A stretch of DNA of 64,000 nucleotides from Sapria himalayana (GCA_029783825.1 JAREIK010002966.1:162888-226887); one strand, 5' to 3'. Shown: positions 12,076-27,130, numbered from the stretch's first letter. Program-made: numbers and translations. Notes: generated by a model from the letters alone, not told the origin.

Positions 12076-13130
12076 ATTATCTATCTATTTTTCAATCTAT
12101 CCATATATCTATTTGTATATTTGTCTATCTTTCTTTCTATTTTTCTACCTCTCTATCCTTCTATCTGACTATTTGTCTATATGATTTTTTTTCTATCTAT
12201 CTATAATTCTCTCATTCTATCTATCTATATATCTATTAATCTTTCTAGCTACTTGTCTATCTAACTATCTATATGACTATCTATTTGTGTATCTATCTAT
12301 TTATCAATATGTCTATCAATTTATCTATCTATCTATATATCTACCTATGGATCTATCTATTTCTCTATCAGTCTACAAATTTACATATCTACCTATCTAC
12401 CTGTATAACTGTGTATCTATCTATGTATCTATCTATTTGTCTATTTATCTATCTGTCTATATGTCTATGTTTCAATCTATCTATCTATCTATCAATTTAT
12501 ATATCCCACTGTCTATCTGTCTATCTATCTATCTATCATTCAATATGTCTATTTGTCTTTCTATCTAACTATTTGTCTATCTATCTATAAGTCAATATGT
12601 TATTTGTCTTTCTATCTAACTATCTGTCTATCTATCTATGTGTCTTTCTATCTATCTATATATCTATCTATCTAATTATCTTTCAGTCTATCTATATATC
12701 TCTCTTTCGATATATCTGTCTATATGTCTATAAGTCTATTAGTATATCTGTCTATCTCTATATCTATCATAATGTATACCTATCTATCTGTCTATCTGGC
12801 TATCTATCTATTTATTTATCTTTCTATCTCTCTAAATTCTATCATTCTATATGTCTATCTATCTATTTGTATATATGTCTATCTATCTATATGTCTATCT
12901 ATCTTTATATCTTTCTGTCTATTTATCTATCTTTTAATCTGTCTATCTATCAATCTATCTCTCTATCTATCTATCTATCTGTATATCTGTATATCTCTCT
13001 ATCTATCTATATGTATATCTATTTATCTCTTTATCTATCTTTATATCTTTATATCTGTCTAACTGTCTATTTGTGTATTTGTTTATCTATCTATCTTTTT
13101 ATCTTTAAATCTATCTATCTATTGTCTATC

Positions 13131-13131
<1 letters not shown>

Positions 13132-13173
<42 letters not shown>
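13132..13173. repeat. (TA)n microsatellite
   Basis: An uninterrupted TA run of about 41 bases inside the TCTA tract. A shorter run lies at 13327-13356. Confidence 0.93.
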
Positions 13174-13176
<3 letters not shown>

Positions 13177-13327
13177 CTATCTTTCTATATGTCTATCTGC
13201 TATCTATAAATTAGTTAATCTATCTATCTTTCAATCTATCTATCTATCTATTTGTTTATATTTCTATTTGTTATCTATCTAGCTATCTTTTTGTATATTT
13301 GTCTATCTATTTCTCTTTCAATTGGAG

Positions 13328-13358
<31 letters not shown>

Positions 13359-16300
13359 ATCAATATATCTATCTATCTATCATTTTGTCTATCTCTTTAT
13401 CTATCTATTTGTCTATCTCTCTATCTATCTATATATTTTTCTATCTGTCTGTGTCTCAATCTATCTATCTTTCTATATATCTATCTGTTTGTCTATCTAT
13501 CTAACTATTTATTTATCTATACTAACTAACTAACTATATGTCTATCTATCTATATGTATATCTAGCTATATATCTATCTGTCAATTTTCTATATGTCAAT
13601 CTATCTTTCTATCAATATGTCTATCTCTCTATCTCTATATATGTCTATCTATCAATTTATCTTTATATATATATATCTTTCTATTTGTCTGTCTAATATT
13701 TGTCTATCTATCTATCTCTCTACTATCACTTGTCTATATGTCTATCTATCTATCTATATGTCTATTTTTCTTTTTATCAATCTATTTTTTTTCTATTTGT
13801 CTATTTGTCTATCTTTTTATCAATCAATCTATCTATCTATCCATCTGTCAAATATGTCTATATGTCTATCTATATATCTATCAATGTATATATATTTCTA
13901 TATGTCTATATGTCTATATATCTTTCTATCTATCTAACTAACTATCTTTCTATCTATTAATCATCTATCTATTCTATCTATCTATATGTCTGTCTACCTA
14001 TATATGTGTCTATAATCTATCTTTCTTTCTTTCTATCAATTGTCTATTTTAATATCTACTAATCTCTCTATCTAACTATCAGTCAAACTATCTATCTTTC
14101 TATCTATATATCTATTTGTCTATATGTCTATTTTTCTATCTAATCATCTAATAATCTATATATCTATTCATTTTTTAATCTGTCTATTTGTCTATCTATC
14201 TATCTATCTGTCTGTCAATCTGTAATTTTTTCTATCTTTCTATATGTTTATATGTTTATATATCTATCTCTCTATCTATTAAATATTTATCTATCTATCC
14301 GTCTATCTATTAATCTATCTATTTGTCTTTCTATCTATTTGTCTATATGTCTATTAGTCTATCTATCTATTTATCTATCTGTCTATATATTTAACTATCT
14401 ATATATTTAATTATAATCATTTCTATTTGTCTATCAATGTATCGATCTTTCTAACTGTATATTTGTCTATCTATCTATTAGTTTATATGTTTTTTTATAT
14501 ATCTATCTGTCTATTATTCAATCAATCAATAAATCTATCTATCATAATTTTTATTTATCTAACTTTTAGTCTATTGGGTTATTAGTCTATCTATCTTTGT
14601 GGTTATCATTTTATCTGTCTAAGTAACTGTCTGTCTATCTATCTCTCTATATATCTATCTATCTTTAATATCTATCTGTCTATTTATTTATCTATATGTC
14701 TATCTATCTATATATCTATCTATCTTTCTATCTCTTTAATTATTATTTTTTATTTATATATCAATCAATCAATCTATCTATCTATCTATATAATTATTTA
14801 TCTATCTATCTACCGACCTAGCTACCTATCTATCTATCTATCTATCTATCTATCTCTCTCTCTCTATCTATCTACTTACATATCTCTTTATCTATCTATC
14901 TATTTGTCTAATTATTTATATATCTATATATCTATTTATCATTTTAACTAGCATTCTATCTATTGATCTATCTTTGTGACTATCTGATAATATATTTATC
15001 TTACTATATGTCAATATATATCAATCTATATGTCTATCTATCTATTTGTCTATTTAAATTTGTCTATCTATCTTTTATTTTATATGTCTATCTATCTATA
15101 TGTTTATCTATCTATATGTTGATCATTCTATCATTCTATCTATCTATCCATGTGTTTATCTATTTATCTACTTTCCTTTATATGTATCTATATAACTTAA
15201 TATCTATCTATATATTTTTGTCTTTCATTATTATCTGTCTGTATATCTATCTGTATATCTATCTATCATTATATCAATCTATCTATCTATATGTCTTTCT
15301 ATCTATATGTCTATCCAAAAGTCTATTTGTCTATCTATCTATCTGCCTTTCTATATATTTGTCTATCTGTCTATCTTTTATCTATCGATCTTTGTATCTG
15401 TATATCTATCTACGTATTAGTCTATGAGTCTATCAGTATATTAATCTATATGTTAATTTGTTTATCAGTCTCTATGTCTACCTATCTATTTTTCTATCTA
15501 CTGTCTATCTGTCTATCTATTTGCATATTTATTTATCTATTTGTCTCTCTATCTATCTTTCTATCTATATATATATCTATTTGTATATCTATCTATCAAT
15601 ATATTTATTTATTTATCTATCTAACTATTTATCTATCTATTTATCTATTTATTTATCATTTTATAAATCGATATATCTATTTTTCTATCTATCTAATTAT
15701 TTAAATATTTATTTATCAATCTATCTATTTATCTATCTATCTAATAATTTATCTATTCATCTATCTATCTATGTATCTATCAATTTGTCTATCTTTTTAT
15801 CTTTCTATCTATCAATCTGACAATCTATCAATTTATCTATATAACTATTTATCTATTTGTCAATTTTTATGTATCTATTTTTTATATCTGACTATCTATC
15901 TATCTAGCTTTCTATCTTTCTATCTTTCTATTTCTTTATCTATATATCATTCAAACATTTTATCTATCTATTTATCAATCTTTCTACTTGCCTATGTATC
16001 TATATAACTATATATCAATCTATCTATCTATCTAACTATCTGTCTACATATCTATTTTTCTATCTATCTATCTATTTGTCAATCTATATAGTTGTCTATC
16101 TATTTATCTATCTGTTAGTATATCTGTCTATATGTTTATCTATCAATATATCTATTTGTCTATCTATTTGTTTGTCTATCTATCTAACAATCTATCTTTA
16201 TATCTTTCTATATATCTATCTGTCTATCTATTAATCTATCAAACTATCTAACTATCTTTAGATCTATCTATTTAGCTGTCTATCTATCTATCTATCAACA

Positions 16301-17101
16301 AATCTCTATTTTTGTAATATCTGTCTATATGTCTAACTATCTATATGTCTATCTGTCTATCTATCAATTTGCAATATTTGTCTATCTGTCTTTTTCTCTA
16401 TCTCTTTATCTATCTATTTGTCTATCTGATTATCAATCTATCAATCTATCGATCAATCTACCTATCAACCAAACAACCAATCTAATTATCTATCAGTCTA
16501 TCAATATATCCGTCTATCTATCTATCTAATTATCTATTTATCAATCAATCAATCAATAAATTTATCTATCAATATATTTATCAAACTATCAATCGCTCTA
16601 TCTACCTATCTTCCTATCTATCTCTCTATCTAACTACCTACCTTCTACCTATCTATCTACTTAACATTCTATCTTTCTATTTATCTATCTATCTATCTAT
16701 AGATATGTATACTTATTTGTCTGTCTAGCAACCTCTCATATTTTTTATATTTATATTTGTCAATCTATCTATATATGGATATCTATATAACTATTTTGGT
16801 ATCTATCTGCCTATCTATCAATTTATCTATATTTTATCTATCTATCTATTTATTTGTCTATCTATGTATATGTTTATTTATCTATCTATCAATCATTATA
16901 TCATTCTATCTATCTATCTATTTGTTTATCTATTTATCAAATTGCCATTATTTCTATCTTTTTAAATATCTATCTATGTATTAGGCAATTTATTTACCTA
17001 CTTGTCTATATGTTTATTTTTTTAAATATCTACTTGTTAATCTGTTTATCTACTTGTCAATCAGTATATCTGTCTATCTATCTATCTATCTATTAATTTG
17101 T

Positions 17102-17138
<37 letters not shown>

Positions 17139-18723
17139 GTATATCTGTCTATCTTTTAATATGTCAATTTATTAATCTGTCTATCTTTTTATATGTCTAT
17201 TTATTAATCTGTCTATCTGTCTATCTATCTATCAGTATATCTCTTTATCTATCTATCAGTCTATTAGTCTATTTATTTCTTTCTATTTTGTCTATATATC
17301 TATTTATTTATCTATATGTATATGTGTCTACCTATCTATCTATCTATCAATCTGTCTATCTATCTGTCTGTCTGTCTATCTTTCTATATGTCTATCAGTC
17401 TATCTGTCCATCTATCTATCTGTGAATTTATCTTTCTGTCTATATATTTATCTATCTATCTATCTATATACCTGTCTGTATGTCTGTCTTTCTATCTATC
17501 AGTCGATCTTTCTATTTTTATATCTTTTTATCTATGTTTCTATCTGTCTATCTGTCTACCTATCCATCTTTCTATCTGTTGATCTTTCTATCTATCTATC
17601 CACCTGTCTATTAGTTTATTAGTCTATCTTTCTATCCATCTATCTATATGTCTATCTATTTTTCTATCTGTCTATTTTTATATCTATCTATCTATCTATC
17701 TGTCTATCTAAGTATCTATCTATCTATCATTCTATATATCTTTATATCAGTCAATTTAACTATTTGTCTATATATATATATATATGTTTATCTATCTATT
17801 TGTCTATCCATCTATTTATTTATATTTCTATCTATCAATTTGTCAATCTTTATCTTTCAATCTGTCAATTTTAATATATGTTATTCTATATATCTATGTA
17901 TCCATCTATTTATCTATCTATCTATTTATTTTTCTAACATTTCTATTTATCTATCTAACTATCTATCTGTATATCTGTCTATCTATTTATCTTTCTATAT
18001 GTCTCTCTCTATTTGACTATCTTTTATCTATCTATATATCTATTTATTTATCTATTTATTTGTCTATCATTCTATCTATCTATTTTTCTATCTATTTATC
18101 TATTTATATATTTATCTATCTACTTACCTATCTATCTATTTTTTATCTATTTATTTATCTATCTTTCTATCTGCATATCTATCAATCTTTCTTTATATCT
18201 ACATGTGTTTCTATCTTTCTTTCTTTCTTTCTTTCTTTCCAACAATATATATCTGTCTATTTATCTATCAATCTATTTGTTAATTTATCTATCTATCTAT
18301 CTATTTGTCTATCTATTTATCTATCTATTATTCTATCTTTTTATCTATCTATATATCCATCTATCTATTTGTCTATATGTATATTTCTTTATCTCACTAT
18401 CTATCTTTTTGTCTATCTGTCTATTTATCTATCTTTCTATCTATTTACTTGTTCATCTATATATCTATCTATTTGTATATATGTCTAGTTGTGATATCTA
18501 TTTATCTTTCTATCTATTTTTTTGTCTTTTTATCTATCTATCTATCAATCTATTAATCAAGCAATCTAACTATCTATCTTTCGACTTATTTATCTATCTA
18601 TCTATCTACCTAATTATTTATCTATCAATCAATCAATCAATCAATCACTTTATGTATCTTTCTATCAACCTATATACATATCTATCTATCTATATATCTA
18701 TCTAGCTATCTATCTATCTATCT

Positions 18724-18826
<103 letters not shown>

Positions 18827-18921
18827 TATATATTTATATATCTACCAATTTGTCTATCTATCTATCTATCTATTTATTTATTTTTCTATCTTTTTGCCTA
18901 TTTATTTATCTTTATATCTTT

Positions 18922-18924
18922 CTA
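18922..18924. repeat. Candidate 3-bp target-site duplication of E1, left copy
   Basis: CTA precedes the terminal repeat and CTA follows the other terminus at 30341-30343. Three bases is the duplication length expected of CACTA elements. CTA is very frequent in TCTA repeats, so this agreement carries limited weight. Confidence 0.6.
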
Positions 18925-18953
18925 CACTATAAGAAAATACCCAAATAGCTATG
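18925..18953. repeat. E1 terminal inverted repeat, 3' terminus of the element
   Basis: Starts CACTATAAGAAAAT and is followed by CAAATAGCTATGG. About 13 of the first 15 bases pair with the inverted copy ending at 30340. Confidence 0.88.
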
Positions 18954-19440
18954 GAGAAATCCCTAGCACTATAGAATTTTTCTTTCGCAAAAATAGAATA
19001 ATAACACATTAACACTTGAAATTTTACCAAGCTAATGTGGTTGTCACAAAAAATTTGCGTGCGAAAAATTCACTAGCAAATATTTTAACGACAGAAAATT
19101 CACTAGCTAAGTATATTTTTTCCCTTACTAATTTTAATTGTAATTAAGAATAATAATTAATAATTTTCGAATAAATAAGCACAGAAACATCCTTAGCAAA
19201 ATTAGCAAGGGAAAATCCCTAGCTATTTTTATTCAAAATCAATTTTCACAATTTTAATTTTTTACAAAATATTTGATTACATATTTTTATTATTTTATAT
19301 AAAATTAAATAAAAACATACACTATAAACCATTTTTTTATAATTAACAAAAACAAAAAAAAATCAGAAATAATTATGATACAAATGTTACATGGTTAAAA
19401 CAAAAACATAACATATCTATATAATCATTTAAAACTAAAT
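18954..19440. repeat. E1 3' subterminal region
   Basis: Scattered degenerate copies of AAATCCCTAGC, TTCACTAGC and TTAGCAAGGGAAAAT in both orientations. Such motifs are the kind of subterminal sequence bound by TNPA-type proteins in the CACTA superfamily. Beyond about 19260 the sequence is plain AT-rich DNA. Confidence 0.7.
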
Positions 19441-19685
19441 CATCATCTTCATCATTAGCTTGTGCAATTCTGCATGGCTCTCCTACGTGGGTTGTCTACA
19501 GGAACTTGGTGTGCTATCTCTCTCATCTAGATTTCTTACTGACTCCATATAGTTCATCTATTATTACATTACATTCTTCATTTCTTTCATCTTATCATTC
19601 ACTTCTTCTTTTCCTGCATACACATCAATTCAAACTTAAACATTACGAGAATATCTATATATATATAGATATCTATATATACACA

Positions 19686-19727
<42 letters not shown>

Positions 19728-21400
19728 TTATACAAACATATATATACTTACATATATAAAAGTTAATACAAGGATAAACAAAACAAGAAATACTTAGTCA
19801 TGCATAAGAAAATAGTGTAAAGAATGAAGCCAATTGTGATGCCTTTAACTTAAAATATTTCAAATCATCTCTAAATAATGTCATCAGAAATAAAACTTCT
19901 AAATATGTATTTTGATATTCCAACATAATTTTGAATACCACATAAGCCTCAAGCTAATATTGGCCTATTTTTTTTCAATAATTGTGGGGATTTGGGCCAA
20001 CTTACATGTAGCTCGAGTAATCTCATGAACAAAAAAATCTACCCCTATGGTTCCACCAACAAAGCAACTATGATAAAACCACATGTATCATCTACTACCA
20101 TTTCACATGCAGAACAAACTATTATTACCATGACACTAACATAGATTGAATAGTATCTGAGATAAGAATTTATGTATATGTTCCCCTTTGTTGTTGCATA
20201 AAACACTGTATATGATAAGGATCACAAGTTTAGCAGTGAAGAACCTTGCTAAACTTTTCTCAAACCTTGCATATCTATTCCCCTTTAAATAAGAAGATTA
20301 GCAACATCTCTCAAACTCTCAAAATTGATTTCAAACATCTCTCAAAATTCATATTATTTGTACCATTAACAAAAACAAGTCCACCCATCAGTACTTCAAA
20401 AAAAAGATCAAAGTTTCATTATAATTTGAAATATGCATGCATACAGCTTTCATCTTTTAAAAAACAAATAATCAGAGCCTAGCATGCTATACTAGAATCT
20501 TGAAGGTGGCCAACAACATAACCAAAGCAATGCATGTGATTCACTAAACTTCTAGTGCTATGCAAAAATTGCATACTCCGTTTAGAAAAGAAGTTCATAA
20601 TATTTCAATTCACAGTATTATAGCACGTTAAATTGAAATCAAATAAAATTAATAACATGATAAAGATGATTGTGTCATCCCTCCGAGGTAGACGATTATT
20701 CTAATCTTCTAGCTTAAAAAGGCAGATGCAATGAAACAACACGTACAATAAGCGAACAGAAACTGGGAGACATGCTGAGTGGAATCGAAATGGCATCACG
20801 GAGACAAAGACCAATGTGAGGTAGAAATCTTGCGCAAAATAGCTTTCTGGATCAAGACAGGTCATTAGGTGTAACCATGTTTTTGAACAGTGGCACTGAT
20901 GACCGACCAAATGACATTCCTATTCACTTCTCTGAAATTGAAGACTAATAATGAAATAAAGATAAAACACACAATTCATGATAATTTTATGCCAAACTTT
21001 TTAAAATGAAAGTTTCATTCAATTTTAAACAAATAAAGACTAAATGTACCAAAGCAATTCTAGTGTCGTACCAAAATACCAGCACTATTATGTTCCAACT
21101 GATGTGGACACTACTAACATTGACCACCATTTGGTTCTAGATTATAAGAATCATATCATCACACGTCGAATGGTCACACCATGCCCAAATTATTTATGAA
21201 ATATCAAAGCAATGTCAATTTCCACATCAATAATAAGATTGAACTATCAGTGTCACTACCAAATAGTAATGTATATCGACTGTTGTCAGCATCACAGGTT
21301 AAAGGTTCACCACCATCTACATAGCTCGACACCACTATTCACATTTATGCCACATAAATCAGGTGCTAGTGTGGCAAGTGCCATGTGAAAATGTGTACTG
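19441..21400. other. E1 internal stretch without recognisable gene
   Basis: About 2 kb between the 3' subterminal region and the TNPA-like exon. A (CA)n run lies at about 19689-19724. The stretch 20650-20930 is less AT-biased than its surroundings and has a 69-codon minus-strand open frame (20910-20701), which I do not recognise. The Transposase_24 and coiled-coil sequence found in E3 (58250-59735) is not detectable here, so E1 has lost or replaced that half. Confidence 0.6.
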
Positions 21401-21409
21401 TGGATGGGC

Positions 21410-21609
21410 TTATATATGATAAAGGTGATGGTAATGATGTTAATGATGGTGATTGTGATAAAGATTGAGATGGTAATTGTGATGTTGAAGTTTGGATATG
21501 GTGGTATGAAATAGTACTAACTTTGCAACAAATATAAAATACTAGATGAATTTCATTTATTTCTATGTTCACGTCCACCTCCACCAAGCCCAGGACATTT
21601 AGGTGCCAT
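21410..21609 (-). pseudogene. TNPA-like second CACTA gene, N-terminal fragment in E1
   Basis: The minus-strand frame starts at an ATG (complement of 21609-21607) with MAPKCPGLGGGGREHRN, then meets a stop. After frame changes it continues with HHIQTSTSQLPSQSLSQSP, a Ser/Pro/Gln-rich low-complexity stretch. The E3 counterpart near 57785-57980 reads VPKRHGSGGASHGHRN and then HHIQTSTSQSPSSFLSPAP, which establishes homology. In CACTA elements the gene after the TNP2 transposase normally encodes the DNA-binding accessory protein. The fragment ends near 21410, with nothing recognisable downstream. Confidence 0.72.
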
Positions 21610-21769
21610 CTATTGTACAAAAAATAAAAACATATAACAAATGATAGATATATGATGAACACCCATGCATTTTAGAATAATACAGACCAATGGATTTCAA
21701 CAAAATATAGAAAGTCTTTGATAATATAATATTATAATACAATAATAACAATTTAATTATCAGCATCAC

Positions 21770-24700
21770 TAATATTTCTTAATGGATCTTCCGACATTTA
21801 TCTAATTCTGATGAAAGTTCCAACTTATTTTCAGATAGAAAATGATCATCTTCAATTTCTATTATGCTACCATTTGAGTCATATAAGTTTTATGGATCTT
21901 CATCTACATGCATAGGCTCAATATTATTTATGTCATCTTTTTGAAATGCCGGTGGAATAGCAAGGTTTGCACTTCTTTGTTGAGATGTGGTACTTTAAAA
22001 TTTGTTCATCCTTTAATTTTGAAAATCACCCACCAGTTACTCTTATCATGAGATAAAGTCATATATGTACAATAATATACTTGAGTAGCTTGAACTACCA
22101 TAATAAATGGCTCATATCGATTATATCTATGTATATGGTTAACATCCACTAGCTTATAATCCAAATGAATCTTTATACCCACATTTCGTGTAGGATCAAA
22201 CCAATTGCACTTTAATAATACAATCCTATTATTTTTCAGTTCAGGATACTCCAACCCAATAACTTCTGCATGTTGACCATAATAATCAATCTAATCTACA
22301 CTATAACTTGTGCCTTTAATGCATACACCACAATTCATTATTGATTTAGAAGAACCATACCTAATTGTGTGAAATTTATATCCATTGACAAAATACATAA
22401 GATAAGTTGTCACATGCAGACCTTTACTTAGATTCTAAATGAATATTTTTGAATCTCCATTTGAAGGATCATTTTTCTGTTGCATAAATTAAATAAATGA
22501 TGTTGATAACTAAAAGATACTAATAAATCAAATAATTCAAAAAATTAAAAATAATAATATTCACATAGTTTTTGAACCAATTCACAAATTCTGTTTCTAG
22601 CATATAATTGACCTCATGGTTAGAAATGGTTGGATGTCTGTTTTAACTACTCAACATAAACACTACAAAAATATAAATAGAGGGAGAACAAAGTATATCA
22701 ATTTTTAATTATTCCTCTTAAGGACAAAATTAAACTATGATTAAACCTACAATAATTTTGGGTATACACACTCAATATATGGTGGATCCTCTTCACAATT
22801 AAGTAAAACATAGCTATGGGTTGCTTTGTACTATTCATCTATCATACATCTTTTATTTTCTCTTCCAAATGCTTTTAGAAATGCTCTTCCAGGGTGCTTG
22901 AAGATAGATAGCTTATCCATAGAATCATCTTCTACAAGCACATGGCTTTCATCAATCCAAGGCACATTTCTATTTTTTGTATTGACATGATCCTCAAAAT
23001 AATAAGAACAAAAAGATGAAGCTTCTTCTACTAAATATGCATTGCAAATTAAAGCTTCAACTCTTGCCTTGTACTAACATTCAATTTCAACTTATGAAGA
23101 TACCTACAACTATAATATTAAGTTTCAATTATATCAAATTACATTATTAATTTATGCTTGAAATAATAAAACACCACTACTTATATTTATTTACCTCTCA
23201 AAAGGATACATCCACCTGTATTGCACTAGCATGGCTATCCTTGCTACATATGCCAATTGAACCAGAAAATACTCCATTTATTTAAAAATGATCGGTGAGA
23301 ATATCCATTCAAGCTTACAAATAATAAAAGGTAAGTTATTCTCCAGTCTCACCATGTCACCTGTTTTGATTGTGGTTGCAGTTAGCTATTTGAAGAATAA
23401 ACTAAGTTCGATAAGGACCTTCCAAACACTTAGGAGAAGAAATTCACAAAATACAATTGGTATTATTCTCTGCATAAATACATAACAGTCATGAATTTTC
23501 ATTCCAAATAACTTAAGATTTTTTATATCCACACATCTATCCATATTTAATATATATCCATCAAAGAATTTCAAATTTTTAACTCATTCATACAATGTCT
23601 ATCTTGCCTTCTTATCATGTGTGTAACAAGCTTTAGAATATTTTTCTATTTCTTTATTCAGTTTTAATTCAAAACACGGACAGTAATCATTCAACTCTTG
23701 TCTTGACTTTAAAGTGTGCTTTTTTTTCCATTGAAACCATTGTCAAACACATCTTTTTCAATATGCATTACATCCATGTTTTGATGAATTAAATTGGACT
23801 TCCAATAGGGCAAGTCCCAAAAAATATTGTGTTTCCTCTAGCCAAATATTTTTTATATTGGACCATTAGTTTCAGTAACATCCTATTCAATTACTTTCTT
23901 CAGACCCAAACTTTAATTCTCTTTCATAATATCATCTTTTGAATGAACAACTAGTGCAACTATCATCACTATTTTATTTTTTTGAAATGCATTTCTATTT
24001 CTATAGAATGGATGATTCGTAGGTAGATACTTATGATGGTTATCAAACCATGATTATTTACGACTAAATTTGAGGGGAAATGCATCAGACTTATCTATGC
24101 AATACGGGCATGCTAATCATCCTGTAGTACTCCAACCAGACAATATTGAATATGTAGGAAAATCACTTACCGTCCACATAAGGGCCACTCACATAATGAA
24201 ATTTTGCTTTTTTGAGATATCATATATATTCATGCCAACATACCACAAATGATTTAACTCTACTATAATCTGCTATAAGTACATCTAGCATGTCTTTCAC
24301 ATTATTTGGCCCTAGTACCAATATTTACAAAAACATACATTGCTCCTTCATACACAATGATAAAGGCAAATTATAAGGTGTCACTATCACTGGACATGTT
24401 GAATAGTATTGTCCAGATTGGCCAAATGGCTGAAATCCTTCAGTGCAAAGACTCAATCTCACATTTCAACTTTCAGCTACAAAATCTTGATGTATATGAT
24501 TAAAATGGTTCCAAGCAAGTGAATCTGATGGATGACGCATCACCAATTATTCAACCTCATGCTCAGAATGCCACCTCATATCATGTGTTGTACCAATTGA
24601 TCCATATATTCTCTACAATCGAGGAATTAAAGGGAAGTAATACATCTTATTAAATGCAACTTCATCTTTTGTCATATATATGCAACACACGGTACCTTCT

Positions 24701-25445
24701 TAAACTGATGATTATTACAAAACTTACAGCTAATTAAATAACTCTTACCACCACAATATAACATAGATCCATTAAAACAACAATCCATTTTTTCTACTGG
24801 TAGACTCATACCTCATCGTAACTTTTTAGTGTTATAAAAGTTGTTAGTGACTAAATTATTATCCGTAACAATCTCATTCATTAGTTCTGTTACCTAGTCA
24901 AATAATTTCTCAAACATATGATTTTCTGACTTCATGCTCATGAGTCGATACACAAGTAACAATTGCAAATGTGTTTTATAACTAGGCCATAACTCATTAT
25001 CTATAGCTTTAAAAATATCATAAAATTTTTGAGCTTCGAGATTAGGTGGTTCATCCATGTAATCCATATTGAATTCAGCATCATCAGCTTCCATGCCATT
25101 TTATGGTATGTGTTTGATGCTTCTTCACCACATACATATGATTCAATACCCTCATTTCAGTCAATGTTCAGAGCCATTTTATTTTCTCCATAATAAATCC
25201 AAACAAAATAATTTGGTACAAAGCCATATTTAGCCACATAGCATCTTATAGTGTTTACACCATGAAAAGGCATATTCTGACACCTGCAGTTATGACATGG
25301 ACACTTAATTTTTTTTCCATCCATCCATCTCAATTGACTACATGCAAAGTTAATGAAAGTTTCTAGCCCTCTAAAAAAATCTTGATTCAAAATTCTTTTC
25401 ATAAACCTTTTGTACATGCACTGATGATCTGAACTCATTTGCACT
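21770..25445 (-). pseudogene. TNP2-type CACTA transposase pseudogene in E1
   Basis: Transposase that would cut the element ends. From the 5' end (25445): a Transpos_assoc-like domain with FINFACSQLRWMDGKK and the Cys motif CPCHNC, then HGVNTIRCYVAKYGFVPNYF. A stop follows NID near 25160, then a 1-bp frameshift near 25100 before LNSIWI/EFNMDYMDEPPN. The TNP2 core follows in pieces, for example the 23574-23386 fragment with LKLFGMKIHDCYVFMQRI. A 91-bp intron is at 23194-23104. The C-terminal DUF4216-like part (22254-22006) has LLKCNWFDPTRNVG, KLVDVNHIHRYN and VQATQVYYCTYM. E3 carries the same protein at 54001-57650, with different lesions. Confidence 0.88.
23104..23194 (-). other. Spliceosomal intron in the E1 transposase
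   Basis: On the minus strand the exon ends GAGAG, the intron starts GTAAAT and ends TTGTAG, and the next exon reads YLHKLKLNV after the split Arg codon. Length is 91 bp, identical to the E3 copy at 56222-56312. Confidence 0.82.
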
Positions 25446-26943
25446 ATTATATTTGTAAAGAAAAATGCTCAATCATTATTCTGAATTAAACATTTAATGA
25501 CTACAAAATATACTAATAATTAAATAAAATCACTTATAGATGAATATGCAAATATAAAATATCATGAATATCGAGGCAATGCATTTGTAGAATCTACATG
25601 AAAAAATAGAGCATTTTTAGCACGTTAAAGATTAATAGATATCATGCTATTACTAGATGAAATGAGCAAACTATGTGAATGGACAAGAAATGAAAGCAAA
25701 AAAGAAAGGAATTAAAAGTTTGAAGGAGTAAGCTTCTCACTTCTCAATGAAGATCAAATAGCACAATTTTACTATGATTCAACTTAATCTTTGAATATTA
25801 AAATAAAAAGAAAGAAAAAATAAATGGAATGAAGATCCAATTCCAATAACTCTTGGAAAATGAATTATGAAGAATTAATACATGAACAAAAACATATTGG
25901 GACTAGAAAACATATCATACTAAGTATTCAACTAGAATACATAGATGTGAAGCAAGCCACGATTATAGATTCCTAGCCTTAAAAATATAGACTAATTATA
26001 GATACAAAGAATTACATACATTAACATTAATATTATTTGTGGAAAACTTCAATCAAAAGATAGTTTCTTTAAGAAAACTTACATACACCTCAAATTAATA
26101 CCTAATCAATATGAAGGATGAGAACATATTAATTTAGCAAAAATTTTAGATACATCCATCACTTATATACTGGTGATTAATGATTTTGGTACTTGTAATG
26201 ATTTACCATGAACATCTAGATTAATACTATGTTCATGAGGAGGATCTTCGACCATTTATATAATTGTGGTAATAACTTTACTTTACATGATATTATACAA
26301 ACACAAATATCTACTATATAATTTCAATGGAAAATTCAATATATGGTGATATTTAGGGTAGAAGTGGAATTTCGAAATAACAAATAGTAGAATCAAAACA
26401 CACCCTTAGCAGTTGGAATGGTCTTGTGGACAATCGAATTAAAAATGTTCAATATTATTTAATTTTAATTGAAGACTATAAAATAAAAATGATAAAATAA
26501 TATTGTTGTTGTATTCCAATACTTTTCAATAATATTTAATTTAAGCATATAAAAATATTTAACAACTCTCATTTATTAGTAATAATGTTTGATAATACTC
26601 AATATTCAATTAAAATAACAAAATCTAAGTCTTTTGATGCATTTTAAAGATATACAAATGTATTATATATATATATATATTGATGATTTATATTTAATTA
26701 TATTTATTACAAATTATTTTAAAATGTAACAAATTTTTTAATAAGAATAAATGGTTTAAATAAAAATTTAATGAAGTTCAATGATGCTTGATATGTTTGT
26801 TAATATTCATGTATTAGTTTTTTTTTCAATTAATTTAAATGAGCTTGGATATTAATCAATATTTTTAAACATTATTCCACATGTGTTCAATAAAATATAT
26901 AATATATACACACAAAAAAAAACACACACACACACACACACAC

Positions 26944-26975
<32 letters not shown>

Positions 26976-27030
26976 TAACAACATCAATTAAATGTAGGTG
27001 GATGTGTGTGTGTATTTACACATCAAAAAC
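25446..27030. other. E1 AT-rich non-coding stretch upstream of the transposase
   Basis: I see no coding capacity. Poly-A/T-rich sequence with a (TA)n run near 26660-26680 and a (CA)n-(TA)n compound run near 26929-26974. Promoter and 5' untranslated sequence of the transposase would be expected here, but no element can be named with confidence. Confidence 0.6.
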
Positions 27031-27130
27031 TAATAGCTCGATACACTGATTCTTGAGATAGATGTGTGCCTCCTTGGAGGTTGGAAGTTCAATCTCCACA
27101 AGCTACTAAAAAATTGTCAGGATAACAAAT
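27031..27130 (+). mobile_element. Possible tRNA-derived SINE head
   Basis: TAGCTCGATACACTG at 27034 resembles a Pol III A box, and GTTCAATCTCC at 27087 resembles a B box. GTGCCTCCTTGGAGGTTGGA between them recalls the anticodon-to-variable region of tRNA-like SINE heads. The 53-bp spacing is longer than in a true tRNA and no acceptor stem is evident. No clear tail or flanking duplication was found, so this is tentative. Confidence 0.32.
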
